A stretch of 10,845 nucleotides of DNA from an uncultured Caulobacteraceae bacterium (GTDB lineage Bacteria; Pseudomonadota; Alphaproteobacteria; Caulobacterales; Caulobacteraceae). The stretch is taken from positions 1 through 10,845 of the forward strand of contig CAMLRH010000061.1 in the NCBI GenBank assembly GCA_946482375.1, read 5' to 3'. A model generated the notes under the pieces. That model ran no database searches. It saw only the letters and a list, made by a program, of their open reading frames with translations, and was not told the origin of the DNA. Both the position numbers and the translations under genes were made by a program. Within the stretch, counting starts at the first letter, position 1; each line of letters begins with the position of its first letter. This document shows positions 1-6,988 of this stretch, in pieces.

Positions 1-568
1 TGCAGCGCGGGTCGCCGACGCCCGAGGACCACCACTTGCGGCCGTTGATGACGTAGTCGTCGCCGTCGCGCTCGATGCGGGTCTCGATGTTGGTGGCGTC
101 GGAGGAGGCCACCGCCGGCTCGGTCATCAGGAAGGCCGAACGGATCTCGCCGTTCATCAGCGGACGCAGCCAGCGCTCCTTCTGCTCCAGCGTGCCGTAG
201 CGCATCAGCACTTCCATGTTGCCGGTGTCCGGCGCCGAGCAGTTGAAAACCTCCGACGCGAAGCCGACCTTGCCGAGCTCCTCGGCGACCAGGCTGTACT
301 CGAGGTTGGTGAGCTGCAGGCCCTCGAACTCGAAGCTGTCGTCGACATGCACCTGGCCGCTGTGGGGCGGCATGAACATGTTCCACAGGCCCGCGGCCTT
401 GGCCTTCGCCTTCAGCTTCTCGATGGTCTGGATGACCTTCCAGCGCTCCTTGCCCTCGACCGCCATTTCGGCCTCGACCTCGGGGATCGCGGGGATGATA
501 TGCGCCTCCATGAAGGCCTTCACGCGGTCGCGCACGTCGCGCTGCTTGGGCGTCAGGTCGAAATCCAT
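1..568 (-). CDS. Acyl-CoA dehydrogenase, 5' part (runs off left edge)
   Basis: This is an FAD-dependent acyl-CoA dehydrogenase, which introduces the alpha-beta double bond into an acyl-CoA and passes electrons to ETF. About 189 N-terminal residues are visible: the helical N-terminal domain and the start of the middle beta domain. Residues about 145-161 read [17 protein letters not shown] and are followed by [12 protein letters not shown], the flavin/substrate-contacting signature of the family. From memory, the SSDATNIE and KWWSSG variants fit the ACAD10/ACAD11-like branch better than short-chain enzymes. The catalytic base lies in the missing C-terminal half. ATG at 568 is chosen because GAGGA sits 7 nt upstream and no family-like sequence precedes it. 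The gene diverges from the GNAT gene, and a perfect palindrome lies 16 nt upstream of the start. A role in fatty-acid or branched-chain acyl-CoA breakdown is likely; the exact substrate cannot be told. Confidence 0.93.
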   Translation of the reverse strand, partial: MDFDLTPKQRDVRDRVKAFMEAHIIPAIPEVEAEMAVEGKERWKVIQTIEKLKAKAKAAGLWNMFMPPHSGQVHVDDSFEFEGLQLTNLEYSLVAEELGKVGFASEVFNCSAPDTGNMEVLMRYGTLEQKERWLRPLMNGEIRSAFLMTEPAVASSDATNIETRIERDGDDYVINGRKWWSSGVGDPRC

Positions 569-584
569 GGGGGCGTCCTCGAGC

Positions 585-604
585 GTTCAAACGATTGTTT
601 GAAC
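585..604. promoter_or_regulatory. 20-bp palindromic operator, TetR/PsrA-like
   Basis: GTTCAAAC-GATT-GTTTGAAC is a perfect 8-bp inverted repeat around a 4-nt centre, lying 16 nt upstream of the acyl-CoA dehydrogenase start. It contains CAAAC-N4-GTTTG, matching the published PsrA-type consensus (G/CAAAC, 2-4 nt, GTTTG/C) of TetR-family fatty-acid regulators. Position in the leader of an acyl-CoA dehydrogenase gene fits repression relieved by an acyl-CoA or fatty acid. No regulator gene is in the window, so the cognate protein is unknown. Confidence 0.75.
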
Positions 605-605
605 C

Positions 606-634
606 ATTCTGCCGAAGTGGGGGGGCGTGCGCAA
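606..634 (-). promoter_or_regulatory. Possible promoter for the acyl-CoA dehydrogenase gene
   Basis: On the minus strand TTGCGC (629-634) and CAGAAT (606-611) are separated by 17 nt, an acceptable -35/-10 spacing. The -10-like box almost touches the palindrome at 585-604, so the predicted transcription start would fall inside the operator, a usual arrangement for repression. The hexamers match consensus only loosely and promoters in GC-rich alphaproteobacteria are poorly predictable by eye. Confidence 0.25.
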
Positions 635-671
635 GCGTGACACTGGGGGACGGGCCTTCTAAATCTCGCGC

Positions 672-1262
672 ATGAACATCAAGGCCAAGGTCCTGAAGGG
701 CCGCTTCGTCCGGCTGGAGCCGATCACGCCCGATCACCGCGAGGAAATGCGCGGCGCCATCGACTGCGATCCCGACGCCTGGGAGATCATGTCGGTCAAC
801 GGCTGCGGCGAGGGTTTTCCCGAGTGGTGGGCGGCCGCCATCGGGGGCAACGAGCGAAAGGAGGCCATCACCTTCGCCATCCGGCGGCTGTCGGACAAGA
901 AAGTCGTCGGCGCCTCCAGCTTCCTGAACATCCGGCCGATGCATAAGGGCGTGGAGATCGGCTCGACTTTCCTGCACCCCGACGCCCGCTCAGGCCCGGT
1001 GAACCCGGAATCGAAGCGCCTGATGCTGGCGCACGCGTTCGACGCCGGCGCCATCCGCGTCGAGTTCATGATCGACGCGAGGAACGCCCGCAGTCAGGCC
1101 GCCGTGCTGAAACTCGGCGCCACCGAGGAAGGCAAGCTGCGTAACCACAAGATCACCTGGACCGGCCACGTCCGCGACACGATGGTCTTCTCGATCACCG
1201 ACGACGACTGGCCGGCGGTCCGCGACCGCCTCGACTGGCGACTGCGGGAGACGTTCGCTTGA
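672..1262 (+). CDS. GNAT-family N-acetyltransferase (RimJ/RimL type)
   Basis: The 196-residue product is a GNAT acetyltransferase of the RimJ/RimL-like class (COG1670), transferring acetyl from acetyl-CoA to an amine. It begins with a typical FVRLEPITPDH strand-turn (residues 12-22). The acetyl-CoA binding region is the variant VNPESKRLMLAHAF (110-123) seen in this class in place of RxGxG/A. It is followed by IRVEFMIDARNARSQAAVLKLGA (128-150), the conserved NxxS-helix, and then KLRNH and DTMVFSITDDDWPAV (about 155-183). Length is normal for the class. ATG at 672 starts the protein where family members start, but no clear Shine-Dalgarno precedes it, so it may be weakly translated or nearly leaderless. 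It diverges from the acyl-CoA dehydrogenase gene. The substrate cannot be inferred; the class includes ribosomal-protein, antibiotic and small-molecule acetyltransferases. Confidence 0.87.
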   Translation: MNIKAKVLKGRFVRLEPITPDHREEMRGAIDCDPDAWEIMSVNGCGEGFPEWWAAAIGGNERKEAITFAIRRLSDKKVVGASSFLNIRPMHKGVEIGSTFLHPDARSGPVNPESKRLMLAHAFDAGAIRVEFMIDARNARSQAAVLKLGATEEGKLRNHKITWTGHVRDTMVFSITDDDWPAVRDRLDWRLRETFA

Positions 1263-1265
1263 TCT

Positions 1266-1392
1266 CCCTTCTCCCTGAGGGAGAAGGGCCGGGGATGGGG
1301 GTGGCGCCGCTTCAGCTAGCGCTGCTGAAGGGAGTGCACACCGATAGCATCCCACCCCCATCCCAAACCCTTCCCCCTTCCAGGGCGAAGGG
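1266..1392. repeat. Paired inverted palindromic repeat between convergent genes
   Basis: This fills the gap between the GNAT gene and tadA. The left unit (1266-1304) begins with a perfect 10-bp hairpin, CCCTTCTCCC-TGA-GGGAGAAGGG, and continues into GGGATGGGGGTGG (1292-1304). The right unit (1352-1392) is an inverted, diverged copy: CCACCCCCATCCC (1352-1364) is the exact reverse complement of 1292-1304, and an imperfect CCCTTC...GAAGGG hairpin closes it (1368-1392). The 47-nt spacer holds a further 7-bp hairpin, CTTCAGC/GCTGAAG (1310-1330). There is no T-run, so it is not a classical intrinsic terminator, though it could end transcription of both convergent genes. Confidence 0.8.
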
Positions 1393-1394
1393 CT

Positions 1395-1853
1395 TTAGCG
1401 ACGTCTCTCCCTGAAGAACGCCTTCAGCATAGCCGCGCTTTCGTCGGCCAGCACGCCGCCGGTGACCTTCGGCCGCCAGTGACAGGTCGGCTGGTCGAAG
1501 AACCTCGGGCCGTGGAGGACGGCGCCGCCCTTGGGGTCCTCGGCGCCGAAGACGACGTGGCCGATGCGGGCGTGGCTGATGGCGCCGGCGCACATGGCGC
1601 AGGGCTCCAGCGTGACCACCAGCGTCAGGTCGGTCAGGCGGTAGTTGCCAAGCCGCTCGGCGGCGTCGCGGATGGCCAGGATCTCGGCGTGGGCCGTGGG
1701 GTCGTGCGCGCCGATGGGGCCGTTGCCGGCCCGCGCCAGCACCTCGCCCGTCACCGTGTCGACGATCAGCGCGCCGACGGGCGTTTCGCCCCGGTCGGCG
1801 GCGGCTTGCGCCTCCGCCAGCGCTATGCGCATCAAGGGCTCGAAATGGTCCAT
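1395..1853 (-). CDS. tadA: tRNA-specific adenosine deaminase TadA
   Basis: TadA deaminates adenosine 34 to inosine in the anticodon of tRNA-Arg(ACG), allowing it to read CGN codons; it is normally essential. The 152-residue protein has both zinc-site motifs of the cytidine/adenosine deaminase fold: TAHAEI with H55 (zinc) and E57 (proton shuttle), and PCAMC with zinc-binding C85 and C88. The loop GNGPIGAHDPTAHAE and the end FFRERR are typical of TadA. ATG at 1853 gives MDHFEPLMRIALAEA, the normal N-terminus. An in-frame TTG three codons upstream is a weaker alternative, and no strong Shine-Dalgarno is seen for either. This start overlaps head-to-head with the start chosen for the pseudouridine synthase gene (1845). 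Downstream it faces the palindromic repeat at 1266-1392. Confidence 0.95.
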   Translation of the reverse strand: MDHFEPLMRIALAEAQAAADRGETPVGALIVDTVTGEVLARAGNGPIGAHDPTAHAEILAIRDAAERLGNYRLTDLTLVVTLEPCAMCAGAISHARIGHVVFGAEDPKGGAVLHGPRFFDQPTCHWRPKVTGGVLADESAAMLKAFFRERRR

Positions 1854-2849
1854 TCCGATCAACCAAGCGGCGGAGACAGCTCCGGTCAAGCTGAACGCGT
1901 GGCGAAGGCGCTGGCGCGGGCCGGCGTCGCGTCGCGTCGCGAGGTCGAGCGGCTGATCGAGGCCGGCCGCGTGGCGCTGAACGGCCAGGTGCTGACGACG
2001 CCGGCGGTCAAGGTCGAGCCGGGCGATATCCTCACCGTCGACGGCGCGGTGGTGGAGGCGGCCGAGCCGACGCGGCTGTTCCGCTATCACAAGCCGACGG
2101 GACTTTTGACCTCGCATACCGATCCCAAGGGGCGGCCGACGGTGTTCTCAGCGCTGCCGGCGGGCCTGCCGAGGCTGATTTCGGTCGGGCGGCTCGACTT
2201 GAACTCCGAGGGGCTGCTGCTGCTGACCAACGACGGGGGCCTGTCGCGGGCGCTGGAGATGCCGGCGACGGGCCTTATCCGCCGTTATCGGGCCCGGGCG
2301 TTCGGGGAGACCTCGCAGGAGAAGCTCGACCGGTTGAAGGATGGCATCACCGTCGAGGGCGTCCGCTACGGCTCGATCGAGGCCAAGCTGGACAAGGCGT
2401 CCGGCCGCAACGTCTGGATCACGCTCACCCTGGCCGAGGGCAAGAACCGCGAGGTGCGCCGGGTGCTGGAGGCTATCGGGCTGAAGGTGAACCGGCTGAT
2501 CCGGCTGTCCTACGGGCCGTTTGCGCTGGGGACGCTGGCGGCCGGAGAGGTTGAGGAGGTCGGGCCTCGGGTCATCCGCGAACTGCTCGGCGCCCACATC
2601 GCGCCGCAGAACCTGCCCAAGGGCGATGCGGTGCAGTGGAAGCCGTCAAAGTCTTCCCCCTCAGGGGGAAGTACCCGCGAAGCGGGGGAAGGGGGCCTTC
2701 AACGGCGGGGCAAGAAGCCCCCTCAGTCCGCTTCGCGGACAGCTCCCCCAGCGGGGGAGCATCCTAAGGCGAAGAAGGTCTACAAGGCCGGCTGGGCGAA
2801 GGCGAAGAAGCCGAAGACCTATCGGGGACCCAAGCCGCGCGCCAAGTGA
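1845..2849 (+). CDS. rluB: RsuA/RluB-family rRNA pseudouridine synthase with an inserted palindromic repeat
   Basis: This protein isomerises uridine to pseudouridine in ribosomal RNA. The 334 residues comprise an S4 RNA-binding domain (about 18-66, KALARAGVASRREVERLI), then the RsuA-type catalytic domain with GRLDLNSEGLLLLTNDG (115-131), where D118 is the catalytic aspartate, and EGKNREVRRVLEAIG (198-212). It ends in a basic Lys-rich tail (308-334), as RluB proteins often have. The motif alone does not separate RsuA, RluB, RluE and RluF; the tail and the tadA/rsmD neighbourhood favour RluB, so the symbol is provisional. Residues about 270-306 are encoded by an in-frame palindromic repeat (2653-2760), low-complexity Ser/Gly/Pro/Arg sequence between catalytic domain and tail. 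ATG at 1845 gives a short 18-residue leader before the S4 domain; GTG at 1899 is the only later alternative before the S4 domain. The 3' end overlaps the convergent phosphatidyltransferase gene by 31 nt. Confidence 0.92.
   Translation: MVHSDQPSGGDSSGQAERVAKALARAGVASRREVERLIEAGRVALNGQVLTTPAVKVEPGDILTVDGAVVEAAEPTRLFRYHKPTGLLTSHTDPKGRPTVFSALPAGLPRLISVGRLDLNSEGLLLLTNDGGLSRALEMPATGLIRRYRARAFGETSQEKLDRLKDGITVEGVRYGSIEAKLDKASGRNVWITLTLAEGKNREVRRVLEAIGLKVNRLIRLSYGPFALGTLAAGEVEEVGPRVIRELLGAHIAPQNLPKGDAVQWKPSKSSPSGGSTREAGEGGLQRRGKKPPQSASRTAPPAGEHPKAKKVYKAGWAKAKKPKTYRGPKPRAK
2653..2760. repeat. 108-bp paired inverted palindromic element inside the pseudouridine synthase gene
   Basis: Two 44-nt units lie in inverted orientation, 2653-2696 and 2717-2760, with a 20-nt spacer. 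Each unit folds into two hairpins. Unit 1 has CTTCCCCC-TCA-GGGGGAAG and CCCGC-GAA-GCGGG. Unit 2 (seen on the plus strand) has GTCCGC-TTC-GCGGAC and GCTCCCCC-AGC-GGGGGAGC. AGGGGGC (2690-2696) can also pair with GCCCCCT (2717-2723). The units align without gaps, and three stem pairs differ by compensatory changes. The length, 36 codons, keeps the reading frame open through the gene, like the palindromic elements known in Rickettsia genes, though the sequence is different. Confidence 0.85.
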
Positions 2850-3505
2850 GACGTGCGGCGGGCGACGGTCACCGCCGTCCCCGCCGCGATGATGACGAGT
2901 CCGATTCCCAGCATCTCGCCGCCGCCGCCCCACAGCGGCTCAGCGGCCGAGACGAGGCAGGCGACCGTCAGGGCGAACATCCGGTGCGGTTTGGCCATCG
3001 GGCCGGAGAAGTCGGCGGGCTGGCCAAGCCCCCGGCCGAGTTCGCGGACGTAGGCCGTCAGCACGGCCAGCAGGGCGGCGAGCCAGCCGAGCCAGGGCAT
3101 ATCCACGGCGTAGCCGGCGGCGACCAGGAAGAGCGCGTCGGCGATGCGGTCGGGAAGTTCGTTCCAGATCGGGCCGTGCGGACCGCCCAGCCCATGCTCC
3201 ACGGCGACCATGCCATCGAACATGTTGCAGAGCAGGCGAAGCTGGATGGTCACCGCCGCGCCGACGAGGAGGGCGGCGCGGACGACGCCGTCGGCGCTGT
3301 CGCTGGCGAGCAGCAGCCAGGCGCCGATGGCGGCAACGACGACGCTGGCCAGCGAGATCATGTCGGGGCTGATCTTCGCGCGACCGAGCGCATCGGCGAG
3401 CCGGCCCGCCCAGCCCGCGCCGCGCGTCTTCAGCGGGCGGCGGTTCTCGACGGCGGGCGCCTTCTTTCGCGGACGCTTGGCTGTCTTCCTCGGAGTCTTC
3501 GTCAC
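2819..3505 (-). CDS. CDP-alcohol phosphatidyltransferase family protein with atypical active site (YnbA-like)
   Basis: This is an integral membrane protein of the CDP-alcohol phosphatidyltransferase superfamily, whose members replace CMP of a CDP-linked lipid or alcohol with another headgroup. The 228 residues begin with a basic Lys/Arg-rich segment (1-30), followed by about six hydrophobic segments. The usual motif is DxxDGxxAR-x8-GxxxDxxxD. Here it reads N94-MF-D97-G98-MV-A101-V102, then eight residues, then G111-PIW-N115-ELP-D119, with D123 next. The first and third aspartates are asparagines and Arg is Val. As I recall it, E. coli YnbA has asparagine at the same two places, suggesting this subfamily. 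GTG at 3505 overlaps the upstream gene's TGA (GTGA, 4 nt), supporting this start and coupling. The 3' end overlaps the pseudouridine synthase gene by 31 nt. Substrate unknown; the divergent CdsA-like gene probably supplies the CDP-activated lipid. Confidence 0.82.
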   Translation of the reverse strand: MTKTPRKTAKRPRKKAPAVENRRPLKTRGAGWAGRLADALGRAKISPDMISLASVVVAAIGAWLLLASDSADGVVRAALLVGAAVTIQLRLLCNMFDGMVAVEHGLGGPHGPIWNELPDRIADALFLVAAGYAVDMPWLGWLAALLAVLTAYVRELGRGLGQPADFSGPMAKPHRMFALTVACLVSAAEPLWGGGGEMLGIGLVIIAAGTAVTVARRTSHLARGLGPR

Positions 3506-3900
3506 GGCGCCCGCCGGGCGCGGACGAGGCCGGCGTTGTAGATGACCGCGTATACCGTCGAGATCGACCACGGGAAGGCGATGGTGGCGGCGATCTCCGG
3601 CGTGCCGATCAGGGTGTGCATGACGTAGAGGATGACGAGGATCGAGCCGGCGGTGATGAAGGGCGGCATCGCGTAGGCGAGGACGCCGCCGACCTGCCCG
3701 TCCAGCCACTCGATGACCTTCTTGATGACGCCGGTCAGCAGCGCCGAGACGGTCCCCTGCGCCAGCGCCGGCAACCACGATTGCCCCAACCCATGCGCGC
3801 GGTTGGCGAACAGCGCCCAGCCGCCCATCAGCACGAAGCCGAAGGCCATGTGGGCGGCGCTGGAGCGGATGATCGAGCGTTCGGCCATCGCCGTGACCAT
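3502..3900 (-). CDS. Small multi-pass membrane protein of unknown function
   Basis: I do not recognise this 132-residue protein. It has four likely membrane segments, beginning near AAHMAFGFVLMGGWALFA, GTVSALLTGVIKKVIEWL (less hydrophobic, with two lysines), AMPPFITAGSILVILYVM and IAATIAFPWSISTVYAVI, and ends in a short basic tail (VRARRAP). There is no signal peptide or soluble domain. ATG at 3900 is chosen because AAGAGA lies about 9 nt upstream; ATG 3888 lacks a ribosome binding site and the TTG at 3924 is a weaker codon. Its TGA overlaps the GTG of the phosphatidyltransferase gene, so the two are cotranslated and this protein is probably a partner, subunit or lipid transporter for that enzyme. 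Only 47 nt separate it from the divergent CdsA-like gene. Confidence 0.75.
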   Translation of the reverse strand: MVTAMAERSIIRSSAAHMAFGFVLMGGWALFANRAHGLGQSWLPALAQGTVSALLTGVIKKVIEWLDGQVGGVLAYAMPPFITAGSILVILYVMHTLIGTPEIAATIAFPWSISTVYAVIYNAGLVRARRAP

Positions 3901-3947
3901 GCTCAAGTCTCTTGGCGGCGGCAAGCGGGCCTGCGAGACATTGCGCC

Positions 3948-4921
<974 letters not shown>

Positions 4922-4922
<1 letters not shown>

Positions 4923-5563
4923 TGGGTCCGCTTCGCACCCTGCTGCTGGTCGGCGTGGCGCGGCCGCTGGCGCGCTTCTTCACCGGCGCCGACGTGATCG
5001 GGCGTGAGCACCTGCCGACGAAGGGCCCCGCCATCGTCGCGGCCAACCACAACAGCCACGTCGACACCCTGCTGTTGCTGTCGATCTTTCCGGCGAAGAC
5101 GTTGCGCTGCGTGCGCCCGGCGGCGGCGGCCGACTACTTCCTGAAGGACCCGATGATGAGCTGGTTCTCCCGCAACATCATCGGCATCGTCCCGGTGGCG
5201 CGCGACCGGGTGAAGTCCGGCGAGGACATCCTGGCCCCGGCCCGCGAGGCGCTGGCCGCCGGCGACATCGTGGTGATCTTCCCCGAAGGCACGCGCGGCG
5301 AAGCCTCCGACGACATGGGCAAGCTGAAGAGCGGCGTCGCGCGGCTGCTGGAAAGCTTTCCCGACGCGCCGGTGACGCCGGTGTGGATTCAGGGCGCCGG
5401 CCGCGTGCTGCCCAAGGGCGAGATCGTGCCGGTGCCGATGAACTGCGCCGTCGTCGTCGGCCCGCCGGTACGCTGGGAGGGCAAGCGCACGGCGTTCATG
5501 GATGCGCTGCGCGAAGCCCTGCTGGCCCTGAAGGCGGCCGCGCCGCCGCTGAGGTGGAGCTGA
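4922..5563 (+). CDS. 1-acyl-glycerol-3-phosphate acyltransferase family protein (PlsC-like)
   Basis: This protein belongs to the PlsC/LPLAT acyltransferase family, which moves an acyl chain from acyl-ACP or acyl-CoA to a lysophospholipid or related alcohol at the inner membrane. In 213 residues the HX4D catalytic motif is NHNSHVD (42-48, H43 and D48) and the acceptor-binding motif is FPEGTRGE (120-127). A short hydrophobic N-terminus (about residues 5-20) may anchor it. ATG at 4922 shares its A with the TGA of the CdsA-like gene, with AGG 5 nt upstream, so translation is coupled. The next gene begins directly after its stop. It may be a paralogue dedicated to this cassette and not the housekeeping PlsC. 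Because of the CdsA-like partner, production of the phosphatidate that is then CDP-activated is the simplest reading. Confidence 0.92.
5551..5559 (+). promoter_or_regulatory. Shine-Dalgarno for the TPR-sulfotransferase GTG start
   Basis: GAGGTGGAG contains two overlapping anti-SD matches, GAGGTG and GGAG, 7 and 4 nt before GTG 5564. It lies inside the last codons of the acyltransferase gene. With TGA directly followed by GTG, it supports the non-ATG start and translational coupling. Confidence 0.7.
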
Positions 5564-6988
5564 GTGAGCGCCACGCTGGATCAGGCCGAGCGGCGACTGC
5601 GTGCGGGCGACGCCGCCGGGGCGGCCGAGGCGGTGCGTCAGGCTGTGGCGAACGGGGAGGCGGGCGACCTTGTCCGCGCCGTGCAGCTGGCCCAGACGCT
5701 CGGCGATGTCTTCGCCGCGGTCGAGGCGGGGCGGCGGCATCTGGCGGCGGCGCCGGAGGACGCGGTCCGGGTGCTCTGGCTGGCCGACCTCGTGGCCCTG
5801 AGCGGCGACGTGGACGAGGCGCTGGCGCTGGCCGAGCGGTCGGCCAGCCTCGATCCCTCCTACGCCGAGGCGCGCTACTATGCCGGGACCTACAAGGCGC
5901 AACTCGGCGCGTTCGACGAGGCCATCGCACTGTTTCGCCAGGCCGCCGAACTGAAGTCGACGCTGACGCCGGCCTGGGAGCAGATCGCGCCGCTGAAGCG
6001 GTTCGCGCGTGGCGACGCCGACCTCGCGGCCATGGAGGCGCTCGACGCACGGCTCGGCGGGGCGGGGGCCGAGACGCGCGGGCCGTTGCTCTACGCGCTG
6101 GGCAAGGCCTACGATGATCTCGACGACCCCGACCGGGCCTTCGATTGCTACGAGCGGGCCGGGCGGCTGCTATCCTCCGTGCGACCCTACGACGCCCGGC
6201 CCTATGAGGCGCTGGCGCAGCGGCAGCAGGCCTTCGACCGGGCCTTTATCTCGCGCCAGCAGCGCGGCCATCCTAGGGATCGGCCGATCTTCGTGACCGG
6301 CCTGCCGAGGTCCGGCACCACCCTCGTCGAGCAGGTATTGTCGAGCCACAGCGAGGTCGGCGGCGGGGCGGAGGTCAACCTCTTCCGGCTGGCCGCGCTC
6401 GGGCTGGGCGACACCACCCCGGCGGGGATCGACCGCTGGCTGGCCGCCGGCGGAAGCTGGGATGAGCTCGGCGGCGACTACCTGGCCCTGCTAGAGCGCC
6501 GCTTCGGCCCGGGCGGCCGGATCGTGGACAAGACGATGAACAACACCCTCTGGCTGGGGGCGGTCCACCTCGCGCTGCCCTCGTCGCCGCTGATCTGGGT
6601 GACGCGCGATCCGGCCGATGTCGCCTGGTCATGCTTCAGGAACAACTTCGTCTACGGGCAGGAATGGACCTATTCGCTGGCGCAGATCGCCCGGCACATG
6701 CGCATCATCGAGGGGCTGCACGCGCACTGGGAGGCGGTGCTCGGGGACGCCCTGCTGACGGTCCCCTATGAGGCGCTGGTCGCCGACTTCGACGGCTGGA
6801 CGCGCCGCATCCTCGACCACTGCGGACTCGCGTGGGAGGACGGGGTCAGGGATTTCCATAGCCGCAAGCGCGCCGTGGCGACCGCCAGCCTGGCGCAGGT
6901 GCGCCAGCCGATCTTCGACCGTTCCATCGGCGCGTGGCGGCGCTATGAGACGCACATGCAGCCCTTCTTCGAGGCGTACGAAAGATGA
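5564..6988 (+). CDS. TPR-repeat sulfotransferase
   Basis: The 474 residues combine an N-terminal tetratricopeptide region (about 1-230; a clear repeat is SYAEARYYAGTYKAQLGAFDEAIALFRQAAEL, 99-130) with a PAPS-dependent sulfotransferase domain (about 240-474). The 5'-phosphosulfate loop is VTGLPRSGTTLVEQ (244-257), and the 3'-phosphate site is VTRDPADVAWSCFRN (346-360). VRQPIFDRSIGAWRRYETHMQP (446-467) is the usual C-terminal block of bacterial members. It transfers sulfate from PAPS to a hydroxyl or amine; TPRs probably bind the acceptor or a partner. There is no signal peptide, so it acts in the cytoplasm or at the inner face of the membrane. GTG at 5564 follows the acyltransferase TGA with no gap and a good Shine-Dalgarno. 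Its last codons overlap rsmD (ATGA). Coupling to lipid genes hints at a lipid acceptor, but related proteins elsewhere modify peptides or polysaccharides. Confidence 0.88.
   Translation: MSATLDQAERRLRAGDAAGAAEAVRQAVANGEAGDLVRAVQLAQTLGDVFAAVEAGRRHLAAAPEDAVRVLWLADLVALSGDVDEALALAERSASLDPSYAEARYYAGTYKAQLGAFDEAIALFRQAAELKSTLTPAWEQIAPLKRFARGDADLAAMEALDARLGGAGAETRGPLLYALGKAYDDLDDPDRAFDCYERAGRLLSSVRPYDARPYEALAQRQQAFDRAFISRQQRGHPRDRPIFVTGLPRSGTTLVEQVLSSHSEVGGGAEVNLFRLAALGLGDTTPAGIDRWLAAGGSWDELGGDYLALLERRFGPGGRIVDKTMNNTLWLGAVHLALPSSPLIWVTRDPADVAWSCFRNNFVYGQEWTYSLAQIARHMRIIEGLHAHWEAVLGDALLTVPYEALVADFDGWTRRILDHCGLAWEDGVRDFHSRKRAVATASLAQVRQPIFDRSIGAWRRYETHMQPFFEAYER

Noticed and set aside
1266..1392. Intrinsic (Rho-independent) terminator
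   Set aside because: The stems are strong, but neither strand has a T-run directly after them. The inverted pair of units fits a repeat element better, though it may still end transcription.
1479..1844. N-terminal 122-codon extension of the pseudouridine synthase
   Set aside because: It is antisense to tadA, whose zinc motifs are intact, and has no resemblance to any synthase N-terminus. Start taken as 1845.
1854..2117. Upstream extension of tadA on the minus strand
   Set aside because: The added 88 codons are antisense to the S4 domain of the synthase. The usual TadA N-terminus begins at the ATG at 1853.
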